From the NCBI RefSeq assembly GCF_019977755.1, contig NZ_AP025144.1, forward strand, positions 1,240,001-1,304,000: a stretch of DNA of 64,000 nt, in the 5' to 3' direction. The notes beneath the pieces were generated by a model that made no database searches, was not told where the DNA came from, and saw only the letters and a list, made by a program, of their open reading frames with translations. Shown here piece after piece: positions 42,836 through 52,656 of the stretch. Source of the DNA: Vibrio penaeicida. GTDB taxonomy: Bacteria; Pseudomonadota; Gammaproteobacteria; Enterobacterales; Vibrionaceae. The first letter of the stretch is position 1, and the number at the start of each line of letters is the position of its first letter. A program made the translations under genes and the position numbers.

Positions 42836-44188
42836 GTGACTAAACGCCTTTTACTAGGACTGCTGGTGCTGTTAACCAGCATGGCGAACGTAGCCAACGC
42901 CGCTTTAGAGTTGGTGATCACAGATGGTATTGATTCGGCCCGACCGATTGCCATCATTCCATTCAAATGGGAAGGTGAGGGTAAGTTACCTCACGATATC
43001 AGCGCGGTTATATCCTCTGATCTTCAGCGCAGTGGTAAATTTAGCCCAGTTGCTCCTAACAAAATGCCTCAAACGCCATATTCCGATGTCGATGTTGATT
43101 TCTCGTCTTGGACAGCTCTTGGTGTTGATGCCTTGCTTACTGGTTCCGTGACCAAAAAAGCTGACGGTAACTATCTCATCGAATATCAGCTTGTTGATGT
43201 TGTACGTGGTCAATTGACGAGCGGGCAAAGCAAAGCCCTAAGTGATACAGGCGAGCTTGTACTATCAAAGGACCATGTTTTATTTAATAAGCGCGCTACG
43301 GTTCCTGGTCCAAGGCTGCGTGAATATGCACACCGAATCTCTGATCTTGTATACGAGCAGCTAACTGGTGAAAAAGGCGCATTCTTAACGCGTATCGCGT
43401 ATGTTGTTATTAATGATAAAGAGAAATTTCCTTACCAGCTCAGAATCGCAGACTATGATGGTTATAATGAACGCTTAGTATTGCGCTCAAAACAGCCATT
43501 GATGTCTCCAGCTTGGTCTCCAGATGCACGTCAGCTTGCGTATGTTAGCTTTCAAAATGGACGTGCTGAAATTTTCTTAATGGATATCTATTCCGGTAAA
43601 CGTGAGAAGCTCACGTCATTCCCTCGTCATAATGGTGCGCCAAGATTCTCACCAGACGGTAAAAAACTGGCAATCGTATTGTCTAAAACCGGAAGCCTTC
43701 AGGTCTACGTTCTCGATTTGCAAACTAGAAAGTTGAAGCAAATAACGAGAGGTAGAGCAAATAATACAGAACCATTTTGGCATCCTGATGGGCAATCACT
43801 AATATTTACCTCGGATCGGGGTGGTAAACCTCAGATATATCGAGTAAATTTGTTAGACGGTGCGACCAACCGTCTAACTTGGCAAGGCAGCCAGAACTTG
43901 GGTGGGCAAATCACACCTGATGGAAAGTTCATGATTATGGTTAATCGGAACGATTCCGGGTTTAATTTGGCCAAGCAAGATTTGGAAACAGGAGCCGTAC
44001 AAGTGTTAACAAAAACACAATTGGACGAGTCTCCAAGTATTGCGCCAAACGGTGGTATGGTCATTTACAGCTCCATGTATAGGAAGAAGAATGTACTTTC
44101 TATGGTCTCTATAGATGGTCGCTTTAAAGCTAGATTACCGGCAACGAATGGGCGCGTAAGAGCTCCCGCCTGGTCACCATTTTTGTAG
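42836..44188 (+). CDS. tolB: Tol-Pal system beta-propeller protein TolB
   Basis: TolB (450 residues) is periplasmic, with a signal peptide ending near [11 protein letters not shown]. An N-terminal alpha/beta domain (to about 165) is followed by a six-bladed propeller with repeated [36 protein letters not shown] and [24 protein letters not shown] units. It binds Pal and TolA. The GTG start follows AAAGGACTAAGAA. Confidence 0.97.
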   Translation: MTKRLLLGLLVLLTSMANVANAALELVITDGIDSARPIAIIPFKWEGEGKLPHDISAVISSDLQRSGKFSPVAPNKMPQTPYSDVDVDFSSWTALGVDALLTGSVTKKADGNYLIEYQLVDVVRGQLTSGQSKALSDTGELVLSKDHVLFNKRATVPGPRLREYAHRISDLVYEQLTGEKGAFLTRIAYVVINDKEKFPYQLRIADYDGYNERLVLRSKQPLMSPAWSPDARQLAYVSFQNGRAEIFLMDIYSGKREKLTSFPRHNGAPRFSPDGKKLAIVLSKTGSLQVYVLDLQTRKLKQITRGRANNTEPFWHPDGQSLIFTSDRGGKPQIYRVNLLDGATNRLTWQGSQNLGGQITPDGKFMIMVNRNDSGFNLAKQDLETGAVQVLTKTQLDESPSIAPNGGMVIYSSMYRKKNVLSMVSIDGRFKARLPATNGRVRAPAWSPFL

Positions 44189-44257
44189 AAATACCCATTT
44201 GTATGTAGTTCGGCAAATCGGTTAAAACAAAGTTTCGGACAAATAAGGAAGAAAAAG

Positions 44258-44794
44258 ATGCAACTTAATAAAGTTCTTAAAGGGCTTCTGATTGCGCTAC
44301 CAGTACTAGCTGTTACGGCATGTAGCTCAAGCGACAAAGCGGCAGAGGCTTCTACTACTTCTCAAACAAACAATACTGAGCAAGTGGTAAAAGAAGCAAC
44401 TACTGAAGTAACGCCACTAGAGACAGGATCTCAGCTAACAGAGCAAGAGATCAAAGAAGCGCAACTTCGTGAAACTCAGACTGTTTACTTTGCGTTTGAT
44501 AACTCAACAATCTCGTCTGATTACGAAGATATGCTAGCGGCACACGCGGCATTCATCAGTAAAGACCCTGCACTTAAAGTACGCATCGAAGGTCACGCTG
44601 ATGAGCGTGGTACTCCAGAGTACAACATTGCACTAGGTGAGCGCCGTGCTGAAGCAGTCGCTAAATACCTTCAAGCTCTAGGTGTTCAGGCAGACCAAAT
44701 CGAAGTAATTAGCTTCGGTGAAGAACGCCCTCTACTTCTAGGTCAAAGCGAAGACGTTTACGCTAAAAACCGTCGCGCTGTACTAGTATACTAA
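44258..44794 (+). CDS. pal: Peptidoglycan-associated lipoprotein Pal
   Basis: Pal (178 residues) is an outer-membrane lipoprotein with lipobox VTAC near residue 22, a Ser/Thr-rich linker and a C-terminal OmpA-like peptidoglycan-binding domain ([46 protein letters not shown]). The strong codon bias fits high expression. AAGGAAG precedes the ATG. It ties the outer membrane to peptidoglycan during division. Confidence 0.97.
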   Translation: MQLNKVLKGLLIALPVLAVTACSSSDKAAEASTTSQTNNTEQVVKEATTEVTPLETGSQLTEQEIKEAQLRETQTVYFAFDNSTISSDYEDMLAAHAAFISKDPALKVRIEGHADERGTPEYNIALGERRAEAVAKYLQALGVQADQIEVISFGEERPLLLGQSEDVYAKNRRAVLVY

Positions 44795-44807
44795 TAGGAA
44801 TTTTCCT

Positions 44808-45587
44808 ATGTTCAGTAACTCTAAGCGACTCGTATCGCTTATGTTACTGGCAAGTGCGGCGAATGGAACGTTCGCCGCACCAGCTCCAGTAACTGATCTC
44901 AATAGCACCACTACCGCCACTTCCAACCCGTCCTCTACAAGGGTATCGTCTGTTAACGAGACGGATGTGCAGCGTCTTGAGCGCCTATTACAAAATCGCG
45001 CTAAAATCCAAATTCAAATGCAGCAGCAAATTGATGACTTAAGCTCAGAAGTAGGCGAGTTGCGTGGAATTGTTGAACGTAACTCTTACGAAATGAAGCA
45101 GATGTTAGAAAGGCAACGAGAGCTATTCGTTGAACTGGACAACATGAGGCAGCAATTACAACAGGCTCCCGTTGTTACGGCTGAGACTGGCTCTGAAACT
45201 TCTGGAACGTTCAGCACAAACAAAGACGAGCAAACGGCTTATCAGGATGCCGTTGATTTGATTTTGAAACAGCGTGATTACGCTGGTGCGATCACCGCTT
45301 TTAAGCAGTTTCAAAAAGATTTCCCAGATTCTAAATTTGCCTCAAATACTCATTACTGGTTAGGTCAGCTTTACTTTGCGAAAAAGCAAGATGTTGACGC
45401 TGCAAAAAGTTTTGCTTCAGTTGTGGCGTATAAAGAGTCAAATAAGCGTGCCGATGCTTTACTCAAGCTTGGAGATATTGCCAAGCGAAATAAAAAATCG
45501 GATGCCGCAATAAAATACTATCAACAAGTTATCAGCGAATACCCTCAAAGCGCATCAGCTGATATGGCAAAGAAACAGATGCAATAA
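44808..45587 (+). CDS. cpoB: Cell division coordinator CpoB (YbgF)
   Basis: CpoB (259 residues) is periplasmic with a signal peptide ending near GTFAAPAP. Residues 45-110 form the trimerising coiled coil (VQRLERLLQNRAKIQIQMQQ). The C-terminal TPR domain (140-259) has AYQDAVDLILKQRDYAGAI, FPDSKFASNTHYWLGQLYFA and ADALLKLGDIAKRNKKSDAA. It links the Tol machine to PBP1B during constriction in E. coli. It is 14 bases after pal. Confidence 0.95.
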   Translation: MFSNSKRLVSLMLLASAANGTFAAPAPVTDLNSTTTATSNPSSTRVSSVNETDVQRLERLLQNRAKIQIQMQQQIDDLSSEVGELRGIVERNSYEMKQMLERQRELFVELDNMRQQLQQAPVVTAETGSETSGTFSTNKDEQTAYQDAVDLILKQRDYAGAITAFKQFQKDFPDSKFASNTHYWLGQLYFAKKQDVDAAKSFASVVAYKESNKRADALLKLGDIAKRNKKSDAAIKYYQQVISEYPQSASADMAKKQMQ

Positions 45588-45596
45588 ACAGCTATC

Positions 45597-45625
45597 AGGG
45601 TCACTTAGTGGCCCTGGCTTATTTC
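45597..45625 (+). terminator. Possible terminator of the tol-pal operon
   Basis: AGGGTCAC / GTGGCCCT (45597-45604 with 45608-45615, one G-T pair, loop TTA) is followed only by a weak T-rich stretch. Confidence 0.45.
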
Positions 45626-45727
45626 TAATCTCCCGACCTTCTTTAGGCTCAACACTCTTCTTCCAATCAAAATGAAATAACTAATTCATCACTTGCCTAT
45701 CTAGGCTCTGGAAGCTTGCAGCCGTTT

Positions 45728-45742
45728 GGGTATACAATACCC
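45728..45742 (+). promoter_or_regulatory. Palindrome upstream of nadA
   Basis: GGGTAT-ACA-ATACCC is a perfect 6-3-6 inverted repeat 32 bases before the nadA start and contains a TATACAAT -10-like element. It could be a regulator site; no known motif is assigned. Confidence 0.4.
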
Positions 45743-45774
45743 GGATTACTTGGAAGTTGCGTAGAGCAAGAGCA

Positions 45775-46836
45775 ATGAGCCACATTTTAGACACAATTGA
45801 GACCGTATACCCTTTTCCTCCAAAACCCGTTCCTCTAACAGATGATCAAAAGCAGCAACACATAACAAATATCAAAAAGTTGCTGAAGGAAAAAGACGCG
45901 GTATTGATTGCACATTACTACACTGATCCTGAAATTCAGGCGTTAGCAGAAGCCACTGGCGGCTTCGTTGGCGATTCTTTGGAAATGGCGAAGTTTGGTA
46001 ATCGACACCCCGCAAGCACATTGATCATTGGTGGCGTGCGCTTTATGGGGGAGTCAGCGAAAATCCTGACACCAGAAAAACGCATTCTTATGCCAAATCT
46101 AGAAGCAGAATGCTCGCTTGATCTTGGCTGTCCTGCCGATAAATTCACAGAGTTCTGTGATGCCCACCCTGATCATACCGTTGTGGTTTATGCCAACACC
46201 TCTGCTGCCGTAAAAGCGCGAGCTGATTGGGTGGTGACCTCAAGCATCGCGCTAGAAATTGTCGAGCACTTAGATGCAGAAGATAAGCCCATTATATGGG
46301 GTCCCGATCGTCACTTAGGTTCTTATATTTCAAACAAAACAGGTGCAGACATGTTGCTTTGGCAAGGTGAGTGCATCGTACATGATGAATTCTCTGCTGA
46401 TGCATTGAAAAAGATGAAGAATCTCTACCCAAATGCCGCTATTTTGGTTCACCCAGAATCGCCGGCGAGCGTTGTAGAATTAGCCGATTCAGTGGGTTCA
46501 ACTAGCCAATTGATCAAGTCAGCTAAAGAGTTACCGCATCAACAAATGATTGTCGCTACAGACAAAGGTATCTTCTTTAAAATGCAGCAATTGGTGCCTG
46601 AAAAAGAACTTATCGAAGCGCCAACTGCTGGTGCTGGTGCGACTTGTCGTAGCTGTGCTCACTGCCCGTGGATGGCAATGAATGGTCTGTCTGCGATTGA
46701 GAGTGCGCTAACAGATGGTGGTAAAGAGCACGAAATCTTTGTTGATGAAGACGTTCGAGTAAAGTCTCTTATCCCATTAAACCGCATGTTGGATTTCGCA
46801 GAGCAGCTTAATATGCAGGTGAAAGGTAATGCTTAA
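45775..46836 (+). CDS. nadA: Quinolinate synthase
   Basis: NadA (353 residues) condenses iminoaspartate and DHAP to quinolinate in NAD synthesis. It needs a 4Fe-4S cluster; candidate cysteine ligands are in [28 protein letters not shown] and [17 protein letters not shown]. Active-site segments [16 protein letters not shown] and [10 protein letters not shown] are present. I choose ATG 45775 ([18 protein letters not shown]); a TTG six codons upstream is possible. A terminator follows. Confidence 0.96.
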   Translation: MSHILDTIETVYPFPPKPVPLTDDQKQQHITNIKKLLKEKDAVLIAHYYTDPEIQALAEATGGFVGDSLEMAKFGNRHPASTLIIGGVRFMGESAKILTPEKRILMPNLEAECSLDLGCPADKFTEFCDAHPDHTVVVYANTSAAVKARADWVVTSSIALEIVEHLDAEDKPIIWGPDRHLGSYISNKTGADMLLWQGECIVHDEFSADALKKMKNLYPNAAILVHPESPASVVELADSVGSTSQLIKSAKELPHQQMIVATDKGIFFKMQQLVPEKELIEAPTAGAGATCRSCAHCPWMAMNGLSAIESALTDGGKEHEIFVDEDVRVKSLIPLNRMLDFAEQLNMQVKGNA

Positions 46837-47004
46837 GTCTAAATAGCTTGAGTCTAAAAGAGCTTAAGGCTACAGAGCCTAGGTCAAAAGCTCTTGATAA
46901 GCACTGATAAAAACGAAAAATGCCGCGATACACGCGGCATTTTTAGTTCTAGCAAGGTTTGTCTAAAAGCTGTTTTTTTAAGATCTGTTTGCTCAAAAAC
47001 TGTG
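46837..47004. repeat. Five degenerate GTCTAAAAGCT repeats around the nadA terminator
   Basis: Imperfect copies lie at 46837-46849, 46852-46865, 46883-46895, 46961-46974 and 46991-47004. AGTTCTAG (46945-46952) and CTAGAACT (47009-47016) form an extra inverted repeat. The whole 200-bp stretch between nadA and the UPF0149 gene is made of this and the terminator. Confidence 0.5.
46914..46945 (+). terminator. nadA terminator, probably bidirectional
   Basis: AAAAATGCCGCG / CGCGGCATTTTT with loop ATACA, between nadA and the convergent UPF0149 gene. Confidence 0.9.
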
Positions 47005-47043
47005 GATTCTAGAACTTGGATTTCAAAGGCAATAGCTAATCTG

Positions 47044-47613
47044 TTACTGCGCTTCAGCTAGTGCAACACCGCGCTGAGTTAAGCCACAAAGCATGACGGG
47101 TATGGCATTGAAAATCTCTTCAAACTGTTCTAACCCCTCGATCCCTTGCTGAGCGAGCGTCGATACTGCCGTTTCTGGGTCATAAAGCATGCTCATAGAT
47201 AAAATAACACCACCTAGAAGGGCATTATCTTCACTGTCTTCTGGCATTAGTGTTTCCCAATCATCTCGGGATACTCCCCAGCCTTGAAGCAGCCCTTCAG
47301 TGAAGTTTCTTGCTTCTTCATTGACGATTTCTTCGTCATCCAAGGCGCAGTTTTCAGGCCACTGCCAAGACCCTTCAAGCAGTTTTGGTCTTGCATCATT
47401 CCAAATCGCAATAACTTGATCTGCAAAGGATTCTAAGTGTTCTGGTGTTGAGAAGGGGGCGACTTCTTCACCACCCCAAAGAAACGCAAGCCATTCAGCT
47501 GGGTCAATAATATTTGGAGCAGCTGCCATGGAGGTAACAAACCCACGGATTTGGTATTCATTTAAAATTTTGCCTTCCATTTCTGGTAAAGCAAGCAATT
47601 CTGTTAAAGTCAA
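47044..47613 (-). CDS. UPF0149 (YecA/YgfB-like) family protein
   Basis: The 189-residue acidic protein has the UPF0149 pattern: YQIRGFVTSMAAAPNIIDPAEWLAFLWGG, VNEEARNFTEGLLQGWGVSRDDW and LGGVILSMSMLYDPETA. I start it at TTG (47611-47613), which has AAGGGA seven bases upstream and opens with LTLTELLALPEM; the in-frame ATG at 47688 is too far up and lacks a ribosome-binding site. The function is unknown. It is convergent with nadA and divergent from the hybrid kinase. Confidence 0.82.
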   Translation of the reverse strand: MTLTELLALPEMEGKILNEYQIRGFVTSMAAAPNIIDPAEWLAFLWGGEEVAPFSTPEHLESFADQVIAIWNDARPKLLEGSWQWPENCALDDEEIVNEEARNFTEGLLQGWGVSRDDWETLMPEDSEDNALLGGVILSMSMLYDPETAVSTLAQQGIEGLEQFEEIFNAIPVMLCGLTQRGVALAEAQ

Positions 47614-47732
47614 AATACGTTCCCTTCTTGAGTGATTGAGGTAGTGTATCAAGCTCACACGACTGGAAAAAGACTTGATGAATACCATACTAAGATATAG
47701 GTTTTTTAATATGTGTATTGTTGGCTAATAAT

Positions 47733-50168
47733 ATGGCGATCCAATCTTCACTTAAAAAGAAAAGTATCATCGCTTTGGGGTTATACCTTTGTTTCGTTAT
47801 CGCAACCGTTGGTAGCGTAACCTATTTGGTTGTAGAGCACCCAATCAAAAGTAAACTTCAAAAGAATTTAGATTTAAGAACAGAGCTTCTTGCCACCAGT
47901 TTAGATGAATCATTAAACGGCTCCCTTGGATTGTTGCACAGCATTGCAGCAGTAGGTGAAGCCTCGGAGCAATATGATAGTTTGAAGTCTCTATTGCCTT
48001 TCATGATTGCCCAGAGCACCAACATGATTGTGAGTGGCGGTACATGGCCCGAGCCTTATTCAATAGATAAAGACGTCCGCCTAAAAAGCCTTTTCTACAA
48101 TAAGAATTCAGAGGGTAGAGTTGACCTCATCCATTCATGGAATAATCCAGAATCAGGGGGATACAATATAGAACCTTGGTACACCTCTGCCATAAATATC
48201 AAGGCACAAGAGGTGTCTTGGTCGGATGTCTATATCGATCCCTACACCCATGTTCAAATGATTACTGCTTCAACACCCTACTTTAAGAATGGGGTGGTTA
48301 AAGGTGTCGCGACCATCGATATCTCTTTGTCGGAACTGATTAAGTACGTTCAAAACCACGCCAACCAATACGATCTTGGTGTTCTGATTAAAGACAAAGC
48401 GGGTAATGCCATTACAGAACACAACTTCTCACTCACTAAAGATATCTATATTTCTAGAATGGCGTTTGGTAAATACAACTGGGAAATAGAAGTTGTTAAT
48501 TCCAAAAGACTAGTAGGAGAAGAAACGTTCGAATTGGTGATGAGCTTAGAATTCGTCATCGCGCCGTTTCTACTGCTTTGCGTCATGATCGGTTACTACT
48601 TGATCAACCGTTACTTGATTCGACCGATAGTCGTGATTGCAGACAAGGTGTCGGATAAAAATACTCACGGCATCATTGATATGACTTACAACAGTCATGA
48701 TGAAATCAAACACCTCATCGATAGTTTTAATCACAAGACGGTTTTCCTTAGAGAGGAAACCGTGAAAGCAAAAGCATCGACGAAAGCGAAATCTGCCTTC
48801 CTTGCAACACTATCACATGAAATTCGAACACCCATGAATGGTGTGTTAGGCACGGCACAAATATTAGCCAAAACAGATCTAACAGAACATCAAAGTAAGC
48901 TGCTCCATAGCCTTTATGATTCTGGCGAGCACATGATGACGCTTCTCAACGAAATTTTGGACTTCTCTAAAATAGAGCAAGGGAAGTTAGAGCTCGATCC
49001 TTCTCCTTTTCCACTGGCTAGCATTATCGGCAGCATAAATAGCGTGTACTTTACGTTAGCGACCGAGAAAGGGCTTAACTTTAAAGTGTATAGTGAAGTC
49101 CCATCAGAACGCTGGTACAACGCCGATAAGGCACGAATTCGGCAAATACTTTTTAACTTGCTGAACAACGCCATTAAGTTCACTTCTCGTGGTTTTATCG
49201 AAGTCTATTTAAACGAATACGAGCGAGCAGGAAAAGTCTACTTATCCATACAGGTACGCGATACTGGAATTGGCATCTCCAAATCGGCACAAGAAAAAAT
49301 ATTCAAACCATTTGAGCAAGCGGAGTCTACCACCACACGACGATTTGGAGGGACAGGGTTGGGCTTAGCGATCACTCAAAAAATCGTACAAGGTATGGGG
49401 GGAGACATAAACGTAAAAAGCGAAGAAGGCATCGGTTCTAGCTTTTTCCTAACTTTGCAAACAGACGTATGCTTACCTGAAAGCACACAAGACGTCGTTC
49501 ATCAAAAGTTTGACTGCAATGGTTTATCCGCTCTAATAGTGGAAGACAATCGAACGAACACCATGATCATGGATGCGTTTTTGCGCAGTAAGGGGTTTGA
49601 AACCACCAGTGTTGTCGACGGTGCGAAAGCGGTTGAAATACTCACGCAGAAAACCTTTGATCTTGTCTTAATGGACAACCACATGCCCGTTATGGACGGT
49701 ATTGAAGCGACAGAACGGATCCGTAATTTAAATCACCAATCATCGAAAGGGCTGATTATTGGTTGCACCGCAGATGTATTCAAAGAGACTCGAGAAAAAA
49801 TGCTGAGTGCAGGGGCGGATCACATTCTCGCTAAACCGATTGATGAAAGGGAATTAGACGATGTTTTGATCAAGTTCTCTGAACGTTTAAATCAGCTAAA
49901 GAGAGACGCATTAGAATTCAATACTTCCAATCCGACAGAAGTATCGAGTAAAAACAATGAACAGAGGTTAATTGATTTGTACGTCTGTTTAGACAATCAA
50001 GACTATGAACAAGCAAATCAGATCCTAGAGTGCATCATAAGCCAAGACAGCATTAGGTTTAACCATGATGAACTCAGCGCGATAGACAAAATTGTGACCG
50101 CGCTTCGTGAAAACACGACCCCATCAGAAGAAGACATTAACGTACTTACGTTAAGCCTCGCGGACTGA
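47733..50168 (+). CDS. cqsR: Hybrid sensor histidine kinase, CqsR-like
   Basis: This 811-residue protein has an N-terminal TM helix (IIALGLYLCFVIATVGSVTYLV), a periplasmic dCache sensor (about 45-265, with WYTSAINIKAQEVSWSDVYIDPY and GVATIDISLSEL), a second TM near 275-295, a HAMP-like linker, HisKA with phospho-acceptor His in LSHEIRTPMNG (H362), HATPase (NLLNNAIKFT, DTGIGISKSAQEKIF, GGTGLGLAI) and a receiver with phospho-acceptor Asp in LMDNHMPVMDG (D648). The position after nadA and UPF0149 is that of V. cholerae VC1831 (CqsR), a quorum-sensing receptor that feeds LuxU/LuxO and binds ethanolamine. The domain calls are firm; orthology is inferred. ATG 47733 is used. Confidence 0.78.
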   Translation: MAIQSSLKKKSIIALGLYLCFVIATVGSVTYLVVEHPIKSKLQKNLDLRTELLATSLDESLNGSLGLLHSIAAVGEASEQYDSLKSLLPFMIAQSTNMIVSGGTWPEPYSIDKDVRLKSLFYNKNSEGRVDLIHSWNNPESGGYNIEPWYTSAINIKAQEVSWSDVYIDPYTHVQMITASTPYFKNGVVKGVATIDISLSELIKYVQNHANQYDLGVLIKDKAGNAITEHNFSLTKDIYISRMAFGKYNWEIEVVNSKRLVGEETFELVMSLEFVIAPFLLLCVMIGYYLINRYLIRPIVVIADKVSDKNTHGIIDMTYNSHDEIKHLIDSFNHKTVFLREETVKAKASTKAKSAFLATLSHEIRTPMNGVLGTAQILAKTDLTEHQSKLLHSLYDSGEHMMTLLNEILDFSKIEQGKLELDPSPFPLASIIGSINSVYFTLATEKGLNFKVYSEVPSERWYNADKARIRQILFNLLNNAIKFTSRGFIEVYLNEYERAGKVYLSIQVRDTGIGISKSAQEKIFKPFEQAESTTTRRFGGTGLGLAITQKIVQGMGGDINVKSEEGIGSSFFLTLQTDVCLPESTQDVVHQKFDCNGLSALIVEDNRTNTMIMDAFLRSKGFETTSVVDGAKAVEILTQKTFDLVLMDNHMPVMDGIEATERIRNLNHQSSKGLIIGCTADVFKETREKMLSAGADHILAKPIDERELDDVLIKFSERLNQLKRDALEFNTSNPTEVSSKNNEQRLIDLYVCLDNQDYEQANQILECIISQDSIRFNHDELSAIDKIVTALRENTTPSEEDINVLTLSLAD

Positions 50169-50196
50169 TTTCGTAAGTTAATTACATAAAATCCAA

Positions 50197-50231
50197 AAAA
50201 AGCACTGGAAGGTTATCTCTCAGTGCTTTTA
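50197..50231 (+). terminator. Terminator after the hybrid kinase
   Basis: AAAAGCACTG / CAGTGCTTTT (50198-50207 with 50221-50230) with a 13-base loop, 30 bases after the stop codon. The rest of the gap to alaE (50232-50458) is AT-rich and shows no other feature. Confidence 0.75.
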
Positions 50232-50458
50232 TATATTCATATACCTCTCATAAAAAGACCTTTCAGACGAATTAGTCAAACTCACTATTATTTCGTAGAA
50301 AACTAGTTGTAAATTTACAACAAAATATAAAATACAGAATATAAATCCATTTAAAAAGTGATTAAATAGCGAATAAATCTGGTGTTTAATGTTTTATCTA
50401 GATTTACCTGTTGCTTAACAATTCTTTAACTAGTTTTATATTCTTTGTGAGGAAGGAA

Positions 50459-50908
50459 ATGAGTTCTAAAGCCCCTTTTTGTATTCGCCACGCAGCAGCG
50501 GATACATTTGCTATGGTGGTATTCAGCTTTGTTGTAGGAATGCTGATAGAGATTTTTGTATCAGGTATGTCCTTTGAACAGTCATTGCAGTCGAGAACTC
50601 TATCTATACCCGTGAACATCGCCATTGCATGGCCTTATGGGGTATTCCGAGATTGGGTTCTTAACCAAGGTGGAAGAATCCACGGTGGCGAACTGACAAA
50701 GCGTATTTCCGACGTTATTGCTTATGTATTGTTTCAATCACCTGTTTATGCCGCCATTCTATGGTTTGTAGGCGCATCTTCTGATCAGATTGTGACAGCC
50801 GTTGCGAGTAACGCAGTTGTTTCATGTGGTTTAGGTGTACTTTACGGATATTTCCTAGATAACTGCCGAAAATTATTCCGCGTTCCTGCTTATATTCAAC
50901 AGGTCTAA
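50459..50908 (+). CDS. alaE: L-alanine exporter AlaE
   Basis: AlaE (149 residues, the E. coli length) exports L-alanine at the inner membrane. The start ATG 50459 ([21 protein letters not shown]) has GAGGAAGGAA upstream; a longer frame to 50411 is not needed. Diagnostic segments are [48 protein letters not shown] and [20 protein letters not shown], with about four TM helices. Confidence 0.93.
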   Translation: MSSKAPFCIRHAAADTFAMVVFSFVVGMLIEIFVSGMSFEQSLQSRTLSIPVNIAIAWPYGVFRDWVLNQGGRIHGGELTKRISDVIAYVLFQSPVYAAILWFVGASSDQIVTAVASNAVVSCGLGVLYGYFLDNCRKLFRVPAYIQQV

Positions 50909-50994
50909 AGCTAACCAATCTGTTGGTAAAGTGAGTGTTTTAGCTAAAATCTGAGCGAACAGACATGAAATGATGTTTTTTTTCAGATAATCAC

Positions 50995-51023
50995 TTGACC
51001 GACAAACACATAAACATTAAATT
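50995..51023 (+). promoter_or_regulatory. tRNA-Ser promoter
   Basis: TTGACC (50995-51000), a 17-base spacer, TAAATT (51018-51023) and a GC-rich discriminator GCGCCCC, the usual mark of stringently controlled stable-RNA promoters. Confidence 0.75.
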
Positions 51024-51059
51024 AGCGCCCCGTTGAGACGCAAAGTTCAACAACAATTC

Positions 51060-51147
51060 GGTGAGTTGTCCGAGTGGCTGAAGGAGCACGCCTGGAAAGT
51101 GTGTATACGGCAACGTATCGAGAGTTCGAATCTCTCACTCACCGCCA
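51060..51147 (+). tRNA. tRNA-Ser (anticodon GGA)
   Basis: The acceptor arms GGTGAGT (51060-51066) and ACTCACC (51137-51143) pair, followed by G and an encoded CCA. The anticodon GGA is at 51094-51096. The long variable arm (TATACGGCAACGTA) is typical of class II tRNA-Ser, and the T arm AGAGTTCGAATCTCT is complete. It marks the boundary of the accessory block. Confidence 0.97.
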
Positions 51148-51158
51148 CATTCTTGAAA

Positions 51159-51188
51159 AGAGACGCCCTAGGGCGTCTTTTTTTTTGC
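51159..51188 (+). terminator. tRNA-Ser terminator
   Basis: AGACGCCC-TA-GGGCGTCT (51161-51178) is followed by nine T residues. Confidence 0.93.
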
Positions 51189-51343
51189 TCATTATATTTC
51201 TAAATAAAAACCTTAATGCCCAAATATGTCATAGTCATCTCGTCATTTTGTCTTGATGTATTCAGTCATCATTGGAGAGCCCAAGTGATTGACAAATATC
51301 TCTATAAACTATACCGATAACTAAATAAAATCTAAGTGAAACA

Positions 51344-52471
51344 ATGACGATAGAGTTGTATCTAGAACGTTTTCAAAACTTAAAAATGAACAGCGCGGGA
51401 GGCAAGAAAAGTCCTCACAAGGTGTGTATGCTCCTAGCCATCATAGACCTAGTACAAGCTGGGCATATTTCCACCAACCAGATCTACTTAAACCAAGTTC
51501 TTAAAGATAGATTCGCTCACCATTTTGATAACTTGGCTCAGAATAAAGATAAGAATACGCCAGAGAACCCGTTTTTTCATTTAAGAACTGAATGCTTTTG
51601 GCATCTTTCATATTGCTCGGGTTGTGATAGAAAAAGCACCAAACGATATTCTGCAAAATCAGTTGAATATGCCTATATTGATGATGAGCTATTCGATTAT
51701 ATGAAGAGCTACATTGTCGCTAATGAGCTGAAAGAAGCCTTGGTGTCAAACTTGTCTGATCTGGCTGGTTTATATTACCAATGGCTGTTGGATATTGGTA
51801 AGTCGGAGAAAACCGCAAGCAACTATCTCGGTGCGATTAAAGGCTCTATCTCATATTGGTTAATGGATGTAGGGGAACTTGACCAGCCTCTAACGGACAT
51901 TAATTCTTATCGTAAGTTTATAAGCTACGAAGATAAGGCAAGAAAGCTAGAGCTATTCCAAATTCGAGACAAAAAAGGTAAAGGTATGTATAGCGCAGCT
52001 TTGTCTCATTATCATAAGTTCTTAGCTGACGTGTCTCAAATAGATGTAAATGCTGATATTAAACAGGTTATGACCGATAAAACGCTATCGGATACTGAGA
52101 AAAGTATACTCGTGAAGACGAGAATGGGGCAAGGAGGCTTTAGAACTAAGCTGATTAAAATGTGGGGATGCTGTGCTGTAACAGGATACCGTAATACTCA
52201 GTTGCTATTAGCTTCACACATTAAACCGTGGCGGGACTCTAGTAATGAAGAACGTTTGGACAAATTCAATGGTCTATTATTACTAGCTAATTTAGACAAA
52301 GCATTCGATCTCGGTTTTATCTCTTTTAGCGACCAAGGAAAAGTAATGATTTCTAGCCAATTAGAGTCACCAAAAGTGATCGGTTTAGATGAGAGTATGT
52401 CCTTCAATATTGCTCTAGAACATAAGCGATATCTCGCTTATCACCGAGCTGAGCTGTTTAAAGGTCTTTGA
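51344..52471 (+). CDS. HNH endonuclease, restriction-like
   Basis: The 375-residue protein has three parts. Residues 1-120 resemble the N-terminal head domain of ScoMcrA-like HNH nucleases (KSPHKVCMLLAIIDLVQAGHI). Residues about 140-240 look like the SAM-like core-binding fold of tyrosine recombinases (YYQWLLDIGKSEKTASNYLG, MYSAALSHYHKFLADV). Residues 260-375 form an HNH_2 nuclease (CCAVTGYRNTQLLLASHIKPW at about 276-296, NGLLLLANLDKAFDLGFISF). Such nucleases are known or suspected modification-dependent restriction enzymes. A TTGACA box lies at 51289-51294. It is the first gene after tRNA-Ser. The HNH call is firm; the N-terminal assignments are by eye. Confidence 0.75.
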   Translation: MTIELYLERFQNLKMNSAGGKKSPHKVCMLLAIIDLVQAGHISTNQIYLNQVLKDRFAHHFDNLAQNKDKNTPENPFFHLRTECFWHLSYCSGCDRKSTKRYSAKSVEYAYIDDELFDYMKSYIVANELKEALVSNLSDLAGLYYQWLLDIGKSEKTASNYLGAIKGSISYWLMDVGELDQPLTDINSYRKFISYEDKARKLELFQIRDKKGKGMYSAALSHYHKFLADVSQIDVNADIKQVMTDKTLSDTEKSILVKTRMGQGGFRTKLIKMWGCCAVTGYRNTQLLLASHIKPWRDSSNEERLDKFNGLLLLANLDKAFDLGFISFSDQGKVMISSQLESPKVIGLDESMSFNIALEHKRYLAYHRAELFKGL

Positions 52472-52656
52472 TTTCAATTTACTGATAGTAATGAAAATTA
52501 AGGTATCTCTTAAAGAGTAATTAAGTTTAATCGGAGATGTAATTAACAGTTTGGTAAGTGAGTAGTTGACGTGATGCCCATCTAAAAAATATGGTTAGAT
52601 TATTCGTATTGATGAGTATTCTCATTGTTGAGTAAAAATTCACGTTGGTAAGCTAG
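52472..52656 (+). promoter_or_regulatory. Probable promoter region of the helicase operon
   Basis: TTGACG (52566-52571), an 18-base spacer and TATGGT (52590-52595) could start transcription of the helicase pair. A small inverted repeat TGAG-TATT-CTCA lies downstream, near 52610-52625. The Shine-Dalgarno sequence before ATG 52657 is poor. Confidence 0.35.

Noticed and set aside
51074..51256. 60-codon frame starting inside tRNA-Ser
   Set aside because: It overlaps a complete tRNA and its terminator.
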